From positions 1 through 36,424 of the forward strand of contig JANQQI010000114.1 of assembly GCA_028285085.1 (NCBI GenBank): a stretch of DNA of 36,424 nucleotides, written 5' to 3'. This document shows, piece by piece, positions 17,970 through 25,786 of this stretch. A program made the position numbers and the translations under genes. Source of the DNA: Saprospiraceae bacterium. Its GTDB lineage: Bacteria > Bacteroidota > Bacteroidia > Chitinophagales > Saprospiraceae. The notes under the pieces were generated by a model. It saw nothing but the letters and a program-made list of their open reading frames with translations, was not told the DNA's origin and did no database searches. Positions within the stretch are counted from its first letter, which is position 1. Each line of letters opens with the position of its first letter.

Positions 17970-19046
17970 TTACCGCTTATGACTGGCGTTAAAGACACAT
18001 TTTTCTATGACGTCCTGTGCCTCCCAAAACAAACGCATCAATTGTAACTGACAACGCGCCCGTTGTAAATTGTGCCCCCGAAACTGCACTTGATAGTATT
18101 GATCGCCCTGGAGGTGGTCTGTTAAAAAACGGATACCCATGATGCCTGATAAAAGTGCGGGAGAGATCGGCAAACTGTCTATCTCTTCCGTAGAGAGGGA
18201 TTGGATGCAATCTAGAAAATGAGTCGTAAAGTTTTCGATGTACAATGTATTGACCCCTATCTTTCCCAGATCAGCTTCATCTTCGGCGCAAGTTGCCGCC
18301 AACGTTCTGAGTGCATCCCCCAGATCATAATGAATGAGCCCTGGCATTACCGTATCCAGATCAATAATGCAATGTTGAAGATGTGAGGTGGAAAAAAGGA
18401 CATTATTAAATTTTGTGTCGTTATGGGTTAGGCGGAGTGGGAGAGTACCCTTTTGGCGAGCTTGTTCAATTGGCCATAATTTAGGTAAGAACGACTGGGC
18501 TAGTTGAACTGCTTCAAGTTCGACCTTTGATTGTGGTGGATGATGAGCTAATGCGGATTCTAACTGCTGCTTGCGAAATGAGAGGCTATGAAAATCGGGT
18601 ATCGTTTCGGAGAATTGCTCAAGCGGCAAGGAAGAGATCAGCTGTAAAAACTGCCCGAAAGCCCGCCCGCCCCGCTGAACGTGAGCCAAAGTAGGCGGTC
18701 GATCATAAGCCAAAAAGTCTTGTAAATAACCGAAAATGCGCCAAAAGTAGCCATGCTCATCGCGCCAATAGGTTTGACCATTTAAGGTACGGTGGAGACG
18801 AAGCGGTACCCAATCTGCTGCTTCCTCCTTTACATGTTGGCGATGAAGATGATCGAGCAAGCGGCTAAGATTACTTTGTAACAACTCGATGTCCGGAAAA
18901 ACGTGATGGTTGATCCGTTGTAGTAAAAATCGGGCAAGTTTCGTCTCAGAATCCAAGACGCGATAGCTACGATGGATATGCCCTTGAGCAATGATTTCGG
19001 TGCTGCCCTCAATCCCGAAGGCTTCTAAAATAGTGTTTAGTTCCAC
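17970..19046 (-). CDS. APH-fold sugar kinase, N-acetylhexosamine 1-kinase (NahK)-like
   Basis: A 358-residue protein of the aminoglycoside-phosphotransferase fold. Visible motifs are T-H-N-D-T-K-F-N-N-V-L-F (residues 207-218; catalytic base Asp210, Asn214) and I-I-D-L-D-T-V-M-P-G (227-236; Asp231 for metal), followed by Y-D-L-G-D-A-L-R. This combination, notably N-D-T-K and D-T-V-M-P-G, is what I associate with NahK-type anomeric kinases acting on GlcNAc/GalNAc rather than with antibiotic kinases. Its start overlaps the end of the nucleotidyltransferase gene by 10 bases, so the two are translationally coupled. Together with the GH109 gene upstream this suggests GalNAc (or GlcNAc) 1-phosphate formation. 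Sugar preference is inferred from context. Confidence 0.8.
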   Translation of the reverse strand: MELNTILEAFGIEGSTEIIAQGHIHRSYRVLDSETKLARFLLQRINHHVFPDIELLQSNLSRLLDHLHRQHVKEEAADWVPLRLHRTLNGQTYWRDEHGYFWRIFGYLQDFLAYDRPPTLAHVQRGGRAFGQFLQLISSLPLEQFSETIPDFHSLSFRKQQLESALAHHPPQSKVELEAVQLAQSFLPKLWPIEQARQKGTLPLRLTHNDTKFNNVLFSTSHLQHCIIDLDTVMPGLIHYDLGDALRTLAATCAEDEADLGKIGVNTLYIENFTTHFLDCIQSLSTEEIDSLPISPALLSGIMGIRFLTDHLQGDQYYQVQFRGHNLQRARCQLQLMRLFWEAQDVIEKCVFNASHKR

Positions 19047-19948
19047 AGGTCATTGGGGTAAGCGCCCGCCGCGATCAGTTTTCTTAATTCTTGTTGGACA
19101 ATTGGCTTGTCTTCTTTATAAGTCACACCAAACCATTTGTCATCGGTCGGTAGAACGGGAATTTTGATATCCATTTGAACCATTCGATCGATAACTAAGG
19201 GAAGGAAATATTCTGCTTTTAAATTTTGTGGGGCTTTGGTTTCTAAAAAGATCTTGAATTCTTTTTCCATTAATGCAAAAACCGCCGGAGTGAATCCCAG
19301 GAGATTCATGGATACCAAGGTCTTACCATCAAGATGGTGCCCAATATTTTCGTGTAAGTAAAAGATGCGTAATCCACCCGTTGTTTGGATATTTGTTCGC
19401 TCTTGAATTGACTTCAAATAAAGGCTATAGTTCTGCTTGTAAGTCTCGCAAACGCCTCGCGAGACACTCCCGTGATCCGAAAGTGTATTTTTTAGCTGAT
19501 AGCCGACAACACAGCCGCCTAAATCATCCGAATGGAGTTGATTCAAGTAGCGTCGAATGATCTTCATGGATTTAAAACCATAAAAATCGTCCGTATTGAC
19601 GGTCGCAAAAGGTTGATTAATCACCTCACGGGTCATCATGACGGCGTGAGCGGTCCCCCAGGGCTTTTCTCGTCCATCTGGTACCTGGTAACCTAAAGGA
19701 AGTTTATGCAGCTCCTGAAACACATAGTCAACTTTAATTTTACCGTTTAGCTTGGCATCAAAGAGTGCTTTGAATTGCTCGGCCATATGCTCACGAATCA
19801 CGAAGACGACTTGCGTGAATCCGGCCTGTATGGCATCGTAAATGGTATATTCTACCAGTGTTTCGCCGTTTGGGCCAAACTGGTCGACCTGTTTTAAGCC
19901 TCCGTAACGGCTACCCATTCCGGCAGCCAACACAACGAGTGTAGCCAT
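19037..19948 (-). CDS. Sugar-1-phosphate nucleotidyltransferase
   Basis: A 303-residue NTP-transferase with V-L-A-A-G-M-G-S-R-Y-G-G-L-K-Q (residues 6-20), the nucleotide-binding signature (here Y-G in place of the more usual F/L). W-G-T-A-H-A-V (97-103) and N-T-D-D-F-Y-G (118-124, metal aspartates) are the other active-site motifs. It should join a sugar-1-phosphate with a nucleotide (UTP or similar). No acyltransferase or LbH domain follows, so it is not GlmU. It begins 16 bp after the GH109 gene and overlaps the kinase gene by 10 bp, so it probably takes the kinase product (inferred GalNAc-1-P or GlcNAc-1-P) to the nucleotide sugar. Nucleotide specificity not visible. Confidence 0.88.
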   Translation of the reverse strand: MATLVVLAAGMGSRYGGLKQVDQFGPNGETLVEYTIYDAIQAGFTQVVFVIREHMAEQFKALFDAKLNGKIKVDYVFQELHKLPLGYQVPDGREKPWGTAHAVMMTREVINQPFATVNTDDFYGFKSMKIIRRYLNQLHSDDLGGCVVGYQLKNTLSDHGSVSRGVCETYKQNYSLYLKSIQERTNIQTTGGLRIFYLHENIGHHLDGKTLVSMNLLGFTPAVFALMEKEFKIFLETKAPQNLKAEYFLPLVIDRMVQMDIKIPVLPTDDKWFGVTYKEDKPIVQQELRKLIAAGAYPNDLWN

Positions 19949-19964
19949 AGTATTTCGTTTTTAA

Positions 19965-21311
19965 TTATAATTCTCCTAAGCCAAAAATGGGCTGGCGTTG
20001 TAGCCATTTGCCACGTGTGAAATCAGGAATATCCTGAACTTGTCCGCCTTGACGAATGGATGCTTCCGAAAGTGGGGTGATGACGCGCAAAACAGCAGCG
20101 TCGTATACATCCAAAACGGGAGCAATGCCTGCTCGGACACTTTCCACAAAGGCACGATCCAGGAAAAAATCCATTCCACCGTGTCCGGCACCAACGGCTT
20201 CCTGCTCGAAGCGTCTCCAAAGTGGATGATCGTATTGGTCGAGCCAAGTCTTTGCTTCCTCCCAACGGTGTGGATCGCTTTTGCCTTCCACATAAATGCG
20301 GCGGGTTCCGTAATCAAAATCAATAAGTCCTTGTACCCCTTGTACTCGGAACCCGAGAGAGTAGGGGCGTGGGGTGTTTGTATCGTGGGTTAAAATGATC
20401 GTTTGCCCCTGCGCGGTATTAATCGTAGAGGTCACCACATCACCGAGTTGCCAATTTTGCTTACCGTAAGGGTGATCCGGGCCGCCATCGGGATGATTTT
20501 TGATAAAATGCTGGAGCGAGGCAGACTTGGTCGCAAAAGAAGAAATGGAAGTCAGACGATTGCCGCGATTGATGTCAAGCATCGTGGCAACGGGGCCGAG
20601 TCCGTGCGTGGGATATAGCTCCCCATTGCGCCGCAAGGAATGCTCGGTGCGCCATACGGCTTCTCCCCAGGCCCCCGAACCGTAGGCGAGGCCCCCTTCT
20701 CCATCGTTGAATTTTATCTGACGTAAATCATGTAGATAGCCACCTCGGCAATGCAGTAATTCACCGAAAATACCATCGCGGACCATATTCAGGACAGCCA
20801 TGACATCACGGCGGTAACACACATTTTCAAGAAACATCAAATGGGTACCACTTCGCTCGTGGGTTTCCACAAGTTCCCAGCATTCTTCAATCGAAAAAGC
20901 GCCGGAGACTTCCGTGCCGACGTAGACGCCAGCTTCCATACTATCGATACACATTCTGGTATGCCAGCGCCAGGGGGTGGCGATAATCACACCATCAAGT
21001 GCTTCTTTTTCCAGCATTTCCCGGTAGGCATAGTCGCCCTGGTCGTAAACCTTAGGGAGCGGTCGATTTTTCTTTTGGAAGAGCTCCTGGCTGGCCGCGA
21101 TAGCTGCAGGCGCAATATCACAGATGGCCGGGCATTCCACGTGAGGTAAATCCAGAATGTTGTTGATATGATTACGACCGCGCAAGCCGGTACCAATGAA
21201 ACCGATTTTTACCGTTTTTTCGACGGATGATCTGTGATGTAGGAGGGCAGGAGAGAGGGCTAATCCAGTGGCTGCCACAGAGCTTTGCTTGACAAATTCT
21301 CGTCTCTTCAT
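19965..21311 (-). CDS. GH109 alpha-N-acetylgalactosaminidase-like, Gfo/Idh/MocA fold, Tat signal
   Basis: The protein begins M-K-R-R-E-F-V-K-Q-S, a twin-arginine signal, with the hydrophobic part ending near residue 25, so it is exported folded with its NAD cofactor. The ATG at 21311 is chosen; an upstream in-frame start (21332) would add seven residues before the Tat motif. A Rossmann motif G-F-I-G-T-G-L-R-G-R follows at about 37-46. Blocks characteristic of GH109 (Elizabethkingia NagA, the A-blood-group-cleaving enzyme) are present: G-T-E-V-S-G-A, L-E-N-V-C-Y-R-R-D-V-M-A-V, G-G-Y-L-H-D-L-R (Tyr192, His194) and Y-P-T-H-G (Tyr233, His236). GH109 removes terminal alpha-GalNAc by an NAD-dependent elimination/addition mechanism. 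It is first in an operon with a nucleotidyltransferase and a kinase. Confidence 0.92.
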   Translation of the reverse strand: MKRREFVKQSSVAATGLALSPALLHHRSSVEKTVKIGFIGTGLRGRNHINNILDLPHVECPAICDIAPAAIAASQELFQKKNRPLPKVYDQGDYAYREMLEKEALDGVIIATPWRWHTRMCIDSMEAGVYVGTEVSGAFSIEECWELVETHERSGTHLMFLENVCYRRDVMAVLNMVRDGIFGELLHCRGGYLHDLRQIKFNDGEGGLAYGSGAWGEAVWRTEHSLRRNGELYPTHGLGPVATMLDINRGNRLTSISSFATKSASLQHFIKNHPDGGPDHPYGKQNWQLGDVVTSTINTAQGQTIILTHDTNTPRPYSLGFRVQGVQGLIDFDYGTRRIYVEGKSDPHRWEEAKTWLDQYDHPLWRRFEQEAVGAGHGGMDFFLDRAFVESVRAGIAPVLDVYDAAVLRVITPLSEASIRQGGQVQDIPDFTRGKWLQRQPIFGLGEL

Positions 21312-21610
21312 GGTGATTGGTTTTATTTGCACAGTAATACGCTGTCAAGATAAATATTATGCTGGAGAACTTCGGTATGCGCCTTGAAATTGGTTTTTTC
21401 ATTTTGGCGGAGAGAAGGAATTTCCTATCTTGCGATCAGGAACGCACCCATAAATCTACTTCCAATTATCGTTTTTTACAAACGAACTTCCACACTAGTC
21501 CGCAGCATCCCCACAGCTATTCCAAATCCAGGAAACTCAGAAACATTTGTCATGGATGAATGTACAGTCGTCATGTATAAAACAACTCTTAATAACCCAA
21601 AAATTTATTT

Positions 21611-22576
21611 ATGAAAACGATTAGATTCATTTTTACAACCTCCATTTTAATACTGTTTTGCAGTAATGTTTTTGCTCAGCTAGAATGGGTGCCCTTCGAG
21701 GGAGAAATTCCTACAAACGCGGTAATTGGTGGCCACGAGGCCAATCGCATTTTACCTGTATGTCGCTGTGAATTTATGGGGGCGAAGCATCCCGGCAAAG
21801 TCGTTGCTAATAAGTGCAACATTGGATACGGTGGTGCGGAAAAGGCAGTAGCTAAATTCGAAATTTTAGTGAATAATGGTATGGCTACGCTGGATTGGTT
21901 CAAAGCCGAAGGCAAACTGCCCGACAATGCAGTCCAAGCAGGCACAGAACGAGGTGTACCTCTATACGTTGGAAGGTCTTTATTCAAAGGAGGAACCCAT
22001 CCCGGGAAAGTATTTTCGATTGGAAAAGGGAGATATATTTGTAACATAGGCTACGGGGGCAAAGAGATTACGGAGAAGACCTTTGAAGTATTGGTAGAGA
22101 TTCACCCCAAGAAGGAAGCCATGCATTTGGATCACGATAATCGTTGTGATATTGGCATCGATAGTATCGGTGGAGAGGTTGCGGTGGCGACTTACATTGG
22201 TTCCATGCCGATTGATAGACGTATCAACGAAGGAACTTGCCTGGTATCGAATAATATGCGATACGCCGCTCGTGTAACCGACGATGGCCGCTTTGTGGTG
22301 GAAGAGGTGCTGGAGCACGCATTCTGTGAAGATGGCCGTTTGTTGGTCTTCCACGCTAAAGAAATGTGGGCAAGCCAAGCCAAAGGGCAAGCTCCTAATC
22401 TAAATTACTACTTGATTCTGCAAAAAGAAGATGGTAACCTTTGTGTATACTCAGAGGAAAAAGGCTTTGTCTGGTGTGCAATGTGTCACAACAAAAATGG
22501 ACATCATCTGGAATTAACGAACGATGGCCATATTGAAGTAGTGAACAAGTTGGGATCAGAAATTTGGCCGGACTAA
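21611..22576 (+). CDS. Secreted DM9-repeat protein fused to a bulb-type (B) lectin domain
   Basis: A 321-residue protein with a signal peptide (1-23, ending V-F-A-Q). Residues about 24-163 form two DM9 repeats: each has W-x-x-F/A-x-G-x-x-P-x-N-A-V, then H-P-G-K-V (60-64, 130-134) and C-N-I-G-Y-G-G (69-75, 144-150). Residues about 205-320 resemble a monocot-mannose-binding (B-type) lectin: a repeated hydrophobic pattern with Q-K-E-D-G-N-L-C-V-Y (271-280), near the QxDxNxVxY sugar-binding motif, and a closing E-I-W-P. DM9 proteins of molluscs bind mannose; the bulb lectin also does, so this is probably a two-headed glycan binder. It stands alone, divergent from the GH109 operon and convergent with a small gene. 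Linked function with GH109 is possible but unproven. Confidence 0.82.
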   Translation: MKTIRFIFTTSILILFCSNVFAQLEWVPFEGEIPTNAVIGGHEANRILPVCRCEFMGAKHPGKVVANKCNIGYGGAEKAVAKFEILVNNGMATLDWFKAEGKLPDNAVQAGTERGVPLYVGRSLFKGGTHPGKVFSIGKGRYICNIGYGGKEITEKTFEVLVEIHPKKEAMHLDHDNRCDIGIDSIGGEVAVATYIGSMPIDRRINEGTCLVSNNMRYAARVTDDGRFVVEEVLEHAFCEDGRLLVFHAKEMWASQAKGQAPNLNYYLILQKEDGNLCVYSEEKGFVWCAMCHNKNGHHLELTNDGHIEVVNKLGSEIWPD

Positions 22577-22599
22577 TACCTGCTTTTAAGTACTAACAA

Positions 22600-22641
22600 A
22601 AAAAGAAGATCATGGGGAGTTGTTGCCATGATCTTCTTTTT
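22600..22641. terminator. Bidirectional intrinsic terminator
   Basis: Perfect 16-base-pair stem (arms 22600-22615 and 22626-22641) with a 10-base loop. The stem is GATCATGG-cored with A-runs on the left and T-runs on the right, giving a U-tract in both directions. It ends both the DM9/lectin gene and the convergent small gene. Confidence 0.9.
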
Positions 22642-22690
22642 ATATAATGTTTATCCTAATCCTTACAGCTAATAAAGATTTAATCACTGG

Positions 22691-23047
22691 TTATAGCGAT
22701 TTGGATATTTTGATACGTGTCTCTTTCTTACTGACGGTCAAAGAGACAAACTCTTTTGCCTTGTTTTTGTAAACAATGCTTTGAGTACCGTTCTTTTGAT
22801 TTTTACTAATGATACGAACCGGTGCGGTGATCAGGTTAGCGTATTTCTGATCTAAGCCTTGATCTTGAATGTTCTGTGCTACCTCAGTAGCGAATTTATC
22901 CAGCCCACCCTTAGTCTCTGGCGTAAATTCCTTAAGCGCTTCACGGCTACTGATGCTGTCAAAAGCCGAGGATGCGACACTAGTGCCAGACACCACACTG
23001 GCAATACCAACGGCGCCTGTGGTTGCAATAAACTGTCTTCTTTTCAT
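22691..23047 (-). CDS. Small Tat-type exported protein, function unknown
   Basis: A 118-residue protein starting M-K-R-R-Q-F-I-A-T-T-G, a twin-arginine-like signal with hydrophobic core and small-residue cleavage area (S-V-A-S-S-A, about residues 23-28). The mature part is about 90 residues, rich in Lys, Ser and Gln, with a possible C-terminal beta region (V-S-L-T-V-S-K-K-E-T). No family recognised. Signal peptide and normal codon pattern make it a likely real gene. It converges with the DM9/lectin gene and lies downstream of the SIR2-TPR gene on the same strand, with a 347-base gap and a hairpin between them, so it is probably a separate unit. Confidence 0.6.
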   Translation of the reverse strand: MKRRQFIATTGAVGIASVVSGTSVASSAFDSISSREALKEFTPETKGGLDKFATEVAQNIQDQGLDQKYANLITAPVRIISKNQKNGTQSIVYKNKAKEFVSLTVSKKETRIKISKSL

Positions 23048-23394
23048 TATTTACGTATTTATAGGGGTTAGAAAAAGCGTTTCACAATAAGCATAGAAGC
23101 GACTACTCGTCACTTTCAAACAAGAAATCTTTGATTTTGAATCAGCGTCGGGGAAGAAGTAGTTTTGCCAATGGGTGTATGGCTGCCTCAAGGTGGTATA
23201 ATGCTCGTAAATTAGCAATTTTAACAGAGATTCAAACAAAAACCGGCAAATAAAATGCCAGTATTTTGGTCAAATGGTAGAAATGGAATGTATAGTGTTC
23301 TGACTATGAGTGGCTTATTGTTAAGGTGCTTGTGTCGAGAAACGACACAAAACCACGTTTAGTAGAGTGCGCGCAAAATGTCTTGGTTAGCATA
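23048..23394. other. Intergenic region between the SIR2-TPR gene and the small Tat gene
   Basis: No credible gene was found. Near the SIR2-TPR stop there is a perfect hairpin (23330-23350). Short open frames here (for example at 23051-23239) lack features of real proteins. Confidence 0.6.
23330..23350 (-). terminator. Hairpin downstream of the SIR2-TPR gene
   Basis: TTGTGTCG / CGACACAA, perfect 8-base-pair stem with a 5-base AGAAA loop, 44 bases past the stop codon. No strong T-tract follows in the minus direction, so it could be a weak terminator or a 3' end stabilising structure. Confidence 0.45.
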
Positions 23395-25512
23395 TTAGAT
23401 ATATACTTCCTCCTTTGTAATCCTATCTGCCAGTTCTTTTAACTTCTGTGGATGAGGATGACCGTTTTTAATGGCTGTTTCAACGTTATCATCTAGATTC
23501 CAACCAATAGCACGTATACCCTCATTCAAGAGTGATTCGATTTTAGCTTCTGATTCTTCAAGAGATTCTTGGATATGAGCGTATTTGTAAAACCATAGTT
23601 CAATCAATATGCCTACTTTTTCCTCATTATTTAACTCGAATGCCTTTTCGAGGTACTTTGTCGCTTCATCAGTTCTATTAAAAATGAAAAGCAAGCTAGC
23701 ATAGTTACCATTGAAGTCTGCGTCCTCAGATTCAATAGAAAGCGCTTTTAAGTAATATTTTTCGGCCTTGTCCAACCCTTTTTTACTATCCTTAAGAGAG
23801 ATAGCATAATTACCATTGAAGTTTGCATTTTCAGGTTCAATAGAAAGTGCTTTAAGAAAATGTTTTTCGGCCTTGTCAAAATCTTTTCTGATGTCAGCTA
23901 GGAAGTTGGCATAGTTTCCATTGAAATCTGCGTCCTCAGGTTCAATAGAAAGTGCTTTAAGAAAATGTTTTTCGGCCTTGTCAAAATCTTTTTTAATATC
24001 AGCTAGGAAACTGGCATAATTACCATTGAAGTCTGCGTCTTCAGGCTCAATAGAAAGCGCTTTTAAGTAATATTTTTCGGCCTTGTCAAAATCTTTTCTG
24101 ATGCCCTCAAGGAAGACAGCATAGTTGCCATTGAAGTCTGCATCTTCGGGCTCAATGGAAATTGCTTTTAAATAGTACTTTTCAGCCTTATCAAAATCCT
24201 TTTTCGTATCCGATAGGAAGATAGCATAGTTACCGTTAAAATCTGCATCTTCGGACTCAATAGAAATTGCTTTTAAATAGTATTTTTCGGCTTTGTCAAA
24301 ATCCTTTTTGATGTCTTTAAGGAAAATGGCATAGTTGCCATTATTATTTCCATTTTCAGGATCAACAAGCAGTGCTTGAAGATAATAATCTTCCAAATTA
24401 TCAAAATCCTTTTTTGTAAATTGTAAGAAGTAAGTAAAATCGTTCCATAACCACGGAGTGTCTGGGAATTTTTCTAGTGCTTCGAGGTAAATAGCTTTTC
24501 GTTTTTCAAAATCAGGTTCATTTTCAGCCTTAGCGGCATACTCAAAAGCTGAGAGTTCTTTCTGGCTCTTGCCTTCGTCAGATTGTGTTAATGTTGAATT
24601 TTCAATTATCTTATTTAATTGTGTATTCATCGCTTCAATACGACTCTTAGTTATAGATTCCAACTCTTCTTTTATGGGTTTAATTTCATCAAAAACCCAC
24701 AGTAACTCATGCATCATTTCGTCAAAGCCATCAATTTCAATATAACTGCCATTCATTTTTTCTACCAAATGTTCAATGCGAGTGGTCGGCTTAGATCCTT
24801 TGTGGCCACACCAAAAGAAATTACTTGGTAGATTCATTTTTTCAAAGTAATTCATCAAACTCCCGTCGTTCCCTCCATAACCAATGACAATGGGAATATG
24901 GCTGCTAAAGATGTTATCTAAAGGGCCCTTCCAGCCATGATCCAGGGCACTAATTTCGTCTGGGTCACTTTTGGGTGATAATAAAAGATCGCGATGGATT
25001 TTGACGATTAATGGGTGAATCTTGGATGGACGAGCATAACCACTTAGCGATTCATGTCCGCATACCAGTGGAGTTCTATTGGTATACTGATAAATAGAAG
25101 ATTCAATTAGATTATCAAAATTAGTCGTAAGAACACAATTGCCTGGAGCCTTAGTGAGTATTTGTGCAAGTACCATATGACCAAAAGTGGGTTTTGCCGT
25201 TCGCATCGCTTGTACCAGAAATTCATAGCCAGACGTTTTGTCGCTTTCAAATCGCTTGCGGTAGATCGCCCCATAATGCGCGGCTATTTGGTCCTTTTCT
25301 ATTTTTTCTTCTTTGATCCATTCCTCAAGTTCTCGAGGAGAGTACCTTTCTTCGATTTCAGCAAACCACTTTTTTGCTAATTGTCCTCCGGTAGGTATGC
25401 CACTAGTATAACTTGCACCGGCTCCAAGCACAAAGCAGAATTTTCGGTTTTCAGTATTTACATGGATATCTCTGAGGGTATGCTTTAAGGTATGGAGGCT
25501 GATTGTTTTCAT
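23395..25512 (-). CDS. SIR2-domain protein with C-terminal tandem TPR array (candidate NADase defence protein)
   Basis: A 705-residue protein. Residues about 20-275 form a SIR2-like domain: V-L-G-A-G-A-S (28-34, NAD-binding loop), L-T-T-N-F-D-N-L-I-E (128-137), K-I-H-R-D (171-175, where His173 is in the usual catalytic position though the following Gly is Arg) and V-I-G-Y-G-G-N-D-G-S-L (209-219). There are no sirtuin zinc cysteines, as in the SIR2_2 group found in prokaryotic defence systems (Thoeris ThsA, SIR2-HerA, DSR). A linker (about 276-335) leads to TPRs: seven nearly identical 35-residue units (368-612) and two or three diverged helical hairpins. Such proteins often use SIR2 to degrade NAD after a sensor detects phage. 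No other defence gene adjoins it. It is visibly AT-richer than its neighbours and its repeats look recently duplicated. Confidence 0.85.
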   Translation of the reverse strand: MKTISLHTLKHTLRDIHVNTENRKFCFVLGAGASYTSGIPTGGQLAKKWFAEIEERYSPRELEEWIKEEKIEKDQIAAHYGAIYRKRFESDKTSGYEFLVQAMRTAKPTFGHMVLAQILTKAPGNCVLTTNFDNLIESSIYQYTNRTPLVCGHESLSGYARPSKIHPLIVKIHRDLLLSPKSDPDEISALDHGWKGPLDNIFSSHIPIVIGYGGNDGSLMNYFEKMNLPSNFFWCGHKGSKPTTRIEHLVEKMNGSYIEIDGFDEMMHELLWVFDEIKPIKEELESITKSRIEAMNTQLNKIIENSTLTQSDEGKSQKELSAFEYAAKAENEPDFEKRKAIYLEALEKFPDTPWLWNDFTYFLQFTKKDFDNLEDYYLQALLVDPENGNNNGNYAIFLKDIKKDFDKAEKYYLKAISIESEDADFNGNYAIFLSDTKKDFDKAEKYYLKAISIEPEDADFNGNYAVFLEGIRKDFDKAEKYYLKALSIEPEDADFNGNYASFLADIKKDFDKAEKHFLKALSIEPEDADFNGNYANFLADIRKDFDKAEKHFLKALSIEPENANFNGNYAISLKDSKKGLDKAEKYYLKALSIESEDADFNGNYASLLFIFNRTDEATKYLEKAFELNNEEKVGILIELWFYKYAHIQESLEESEAKIESLLNEGIRAIGWNLDDNVETAIKNGHPHPQKLKELADRITKEEVYI
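23677..24411 (-). repeat. Seven tandem 105-bp direct repeats inside the SIR2-TPR gene
   Basis: Each unit encodes 35 residues of the form K-D-F-D-K-A-E-K-Y-Y-L-K-A-x-S-I-E-x-E-D-A-D-F-N-G-N-Y-A. The units differ at only a few codons and long blocks are almost identical in DNA. The unit nearest the SIR2 side (24307-24411) is the most diverged. This is a coding repeat, not a CRISPR array. Confidence 0.93.
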
Positions 25513-25588
25513 TAAGGGTTGTCGTTTGATGCTAACGCGGTATTTTACACGTCAATGAAATGTGTGTCAATTATGAAATTATATTGTT

Positions 25589-25596
25589 CAAATATA
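25589..25596 (-). promoter_or_regulatory. Candidate -7 box of the SIR2-TPR gene
   Basis: Reads TATATTTG on the minus strand, matching TAnnTTTG, 76 bases before the start codon. No clear -33 TTG was found at the usual spacing. Confidence 0.35.
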
Positions 25597-25709
25597 AAAA
25601 ATGAAAACGAGAAGAAATTAAGAATGTTTTATATGTAACTAAAAGACCCGATGATTCATTTACAAAATGTATCATCTTTTAATCGAACTGCTCTTCGCAA
25701 TGAAGAGAG

Positions 25710-25753
25710 TAAATAGTTAATCCTAAAGCAATTGCTTTAAGATTAACTATTTA
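25710..25753 (-). terminator. 44-base near-perfect palindrome, probable terminator of the esterase gene
   Basis: Arms of 22 bases (25710-25731 and 25732-25753) pair with a single mismatch (25723/25740) and no loop bases of their own at the centre (CAATTG). It is AT-rich and lies 33 bases past the esterase stop, so a terminator role is likely, though a DNA-binding site or a hairpin repeat is also possible. Confidence 0.6.
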
Positions 25754-25786
25754 GAGTATACAATTCAGGATCGTCTATCGGAAAAC

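Noticed and set aside
17970-19046. Aminoglycoside resistance kinase
   Set aside because: The motif set and operon with a glycosidase and a nucleotidyltransferase favour a sugar kinase.
21384-21614. 76-residue open frame in the gap upstream of the DM9/lectin gene
   Set aside because: It overlaps another short frame, runs into the DM9 start, and has no protein-like features; the gap is better read as promoter DNA of divergent genes.
23051-23239. 62-residue minus-strand open frame
   Set aside because: No signal, no motif, and odd composition; it fills the leader of the small Tat gene.
23677-24411. Regular repeats that could be taken for a CRISPR array
   Set aside because: The 105-base period is an exact multiple of three, the units have no spacers, and they encode TPR motifs in one long reading frame.
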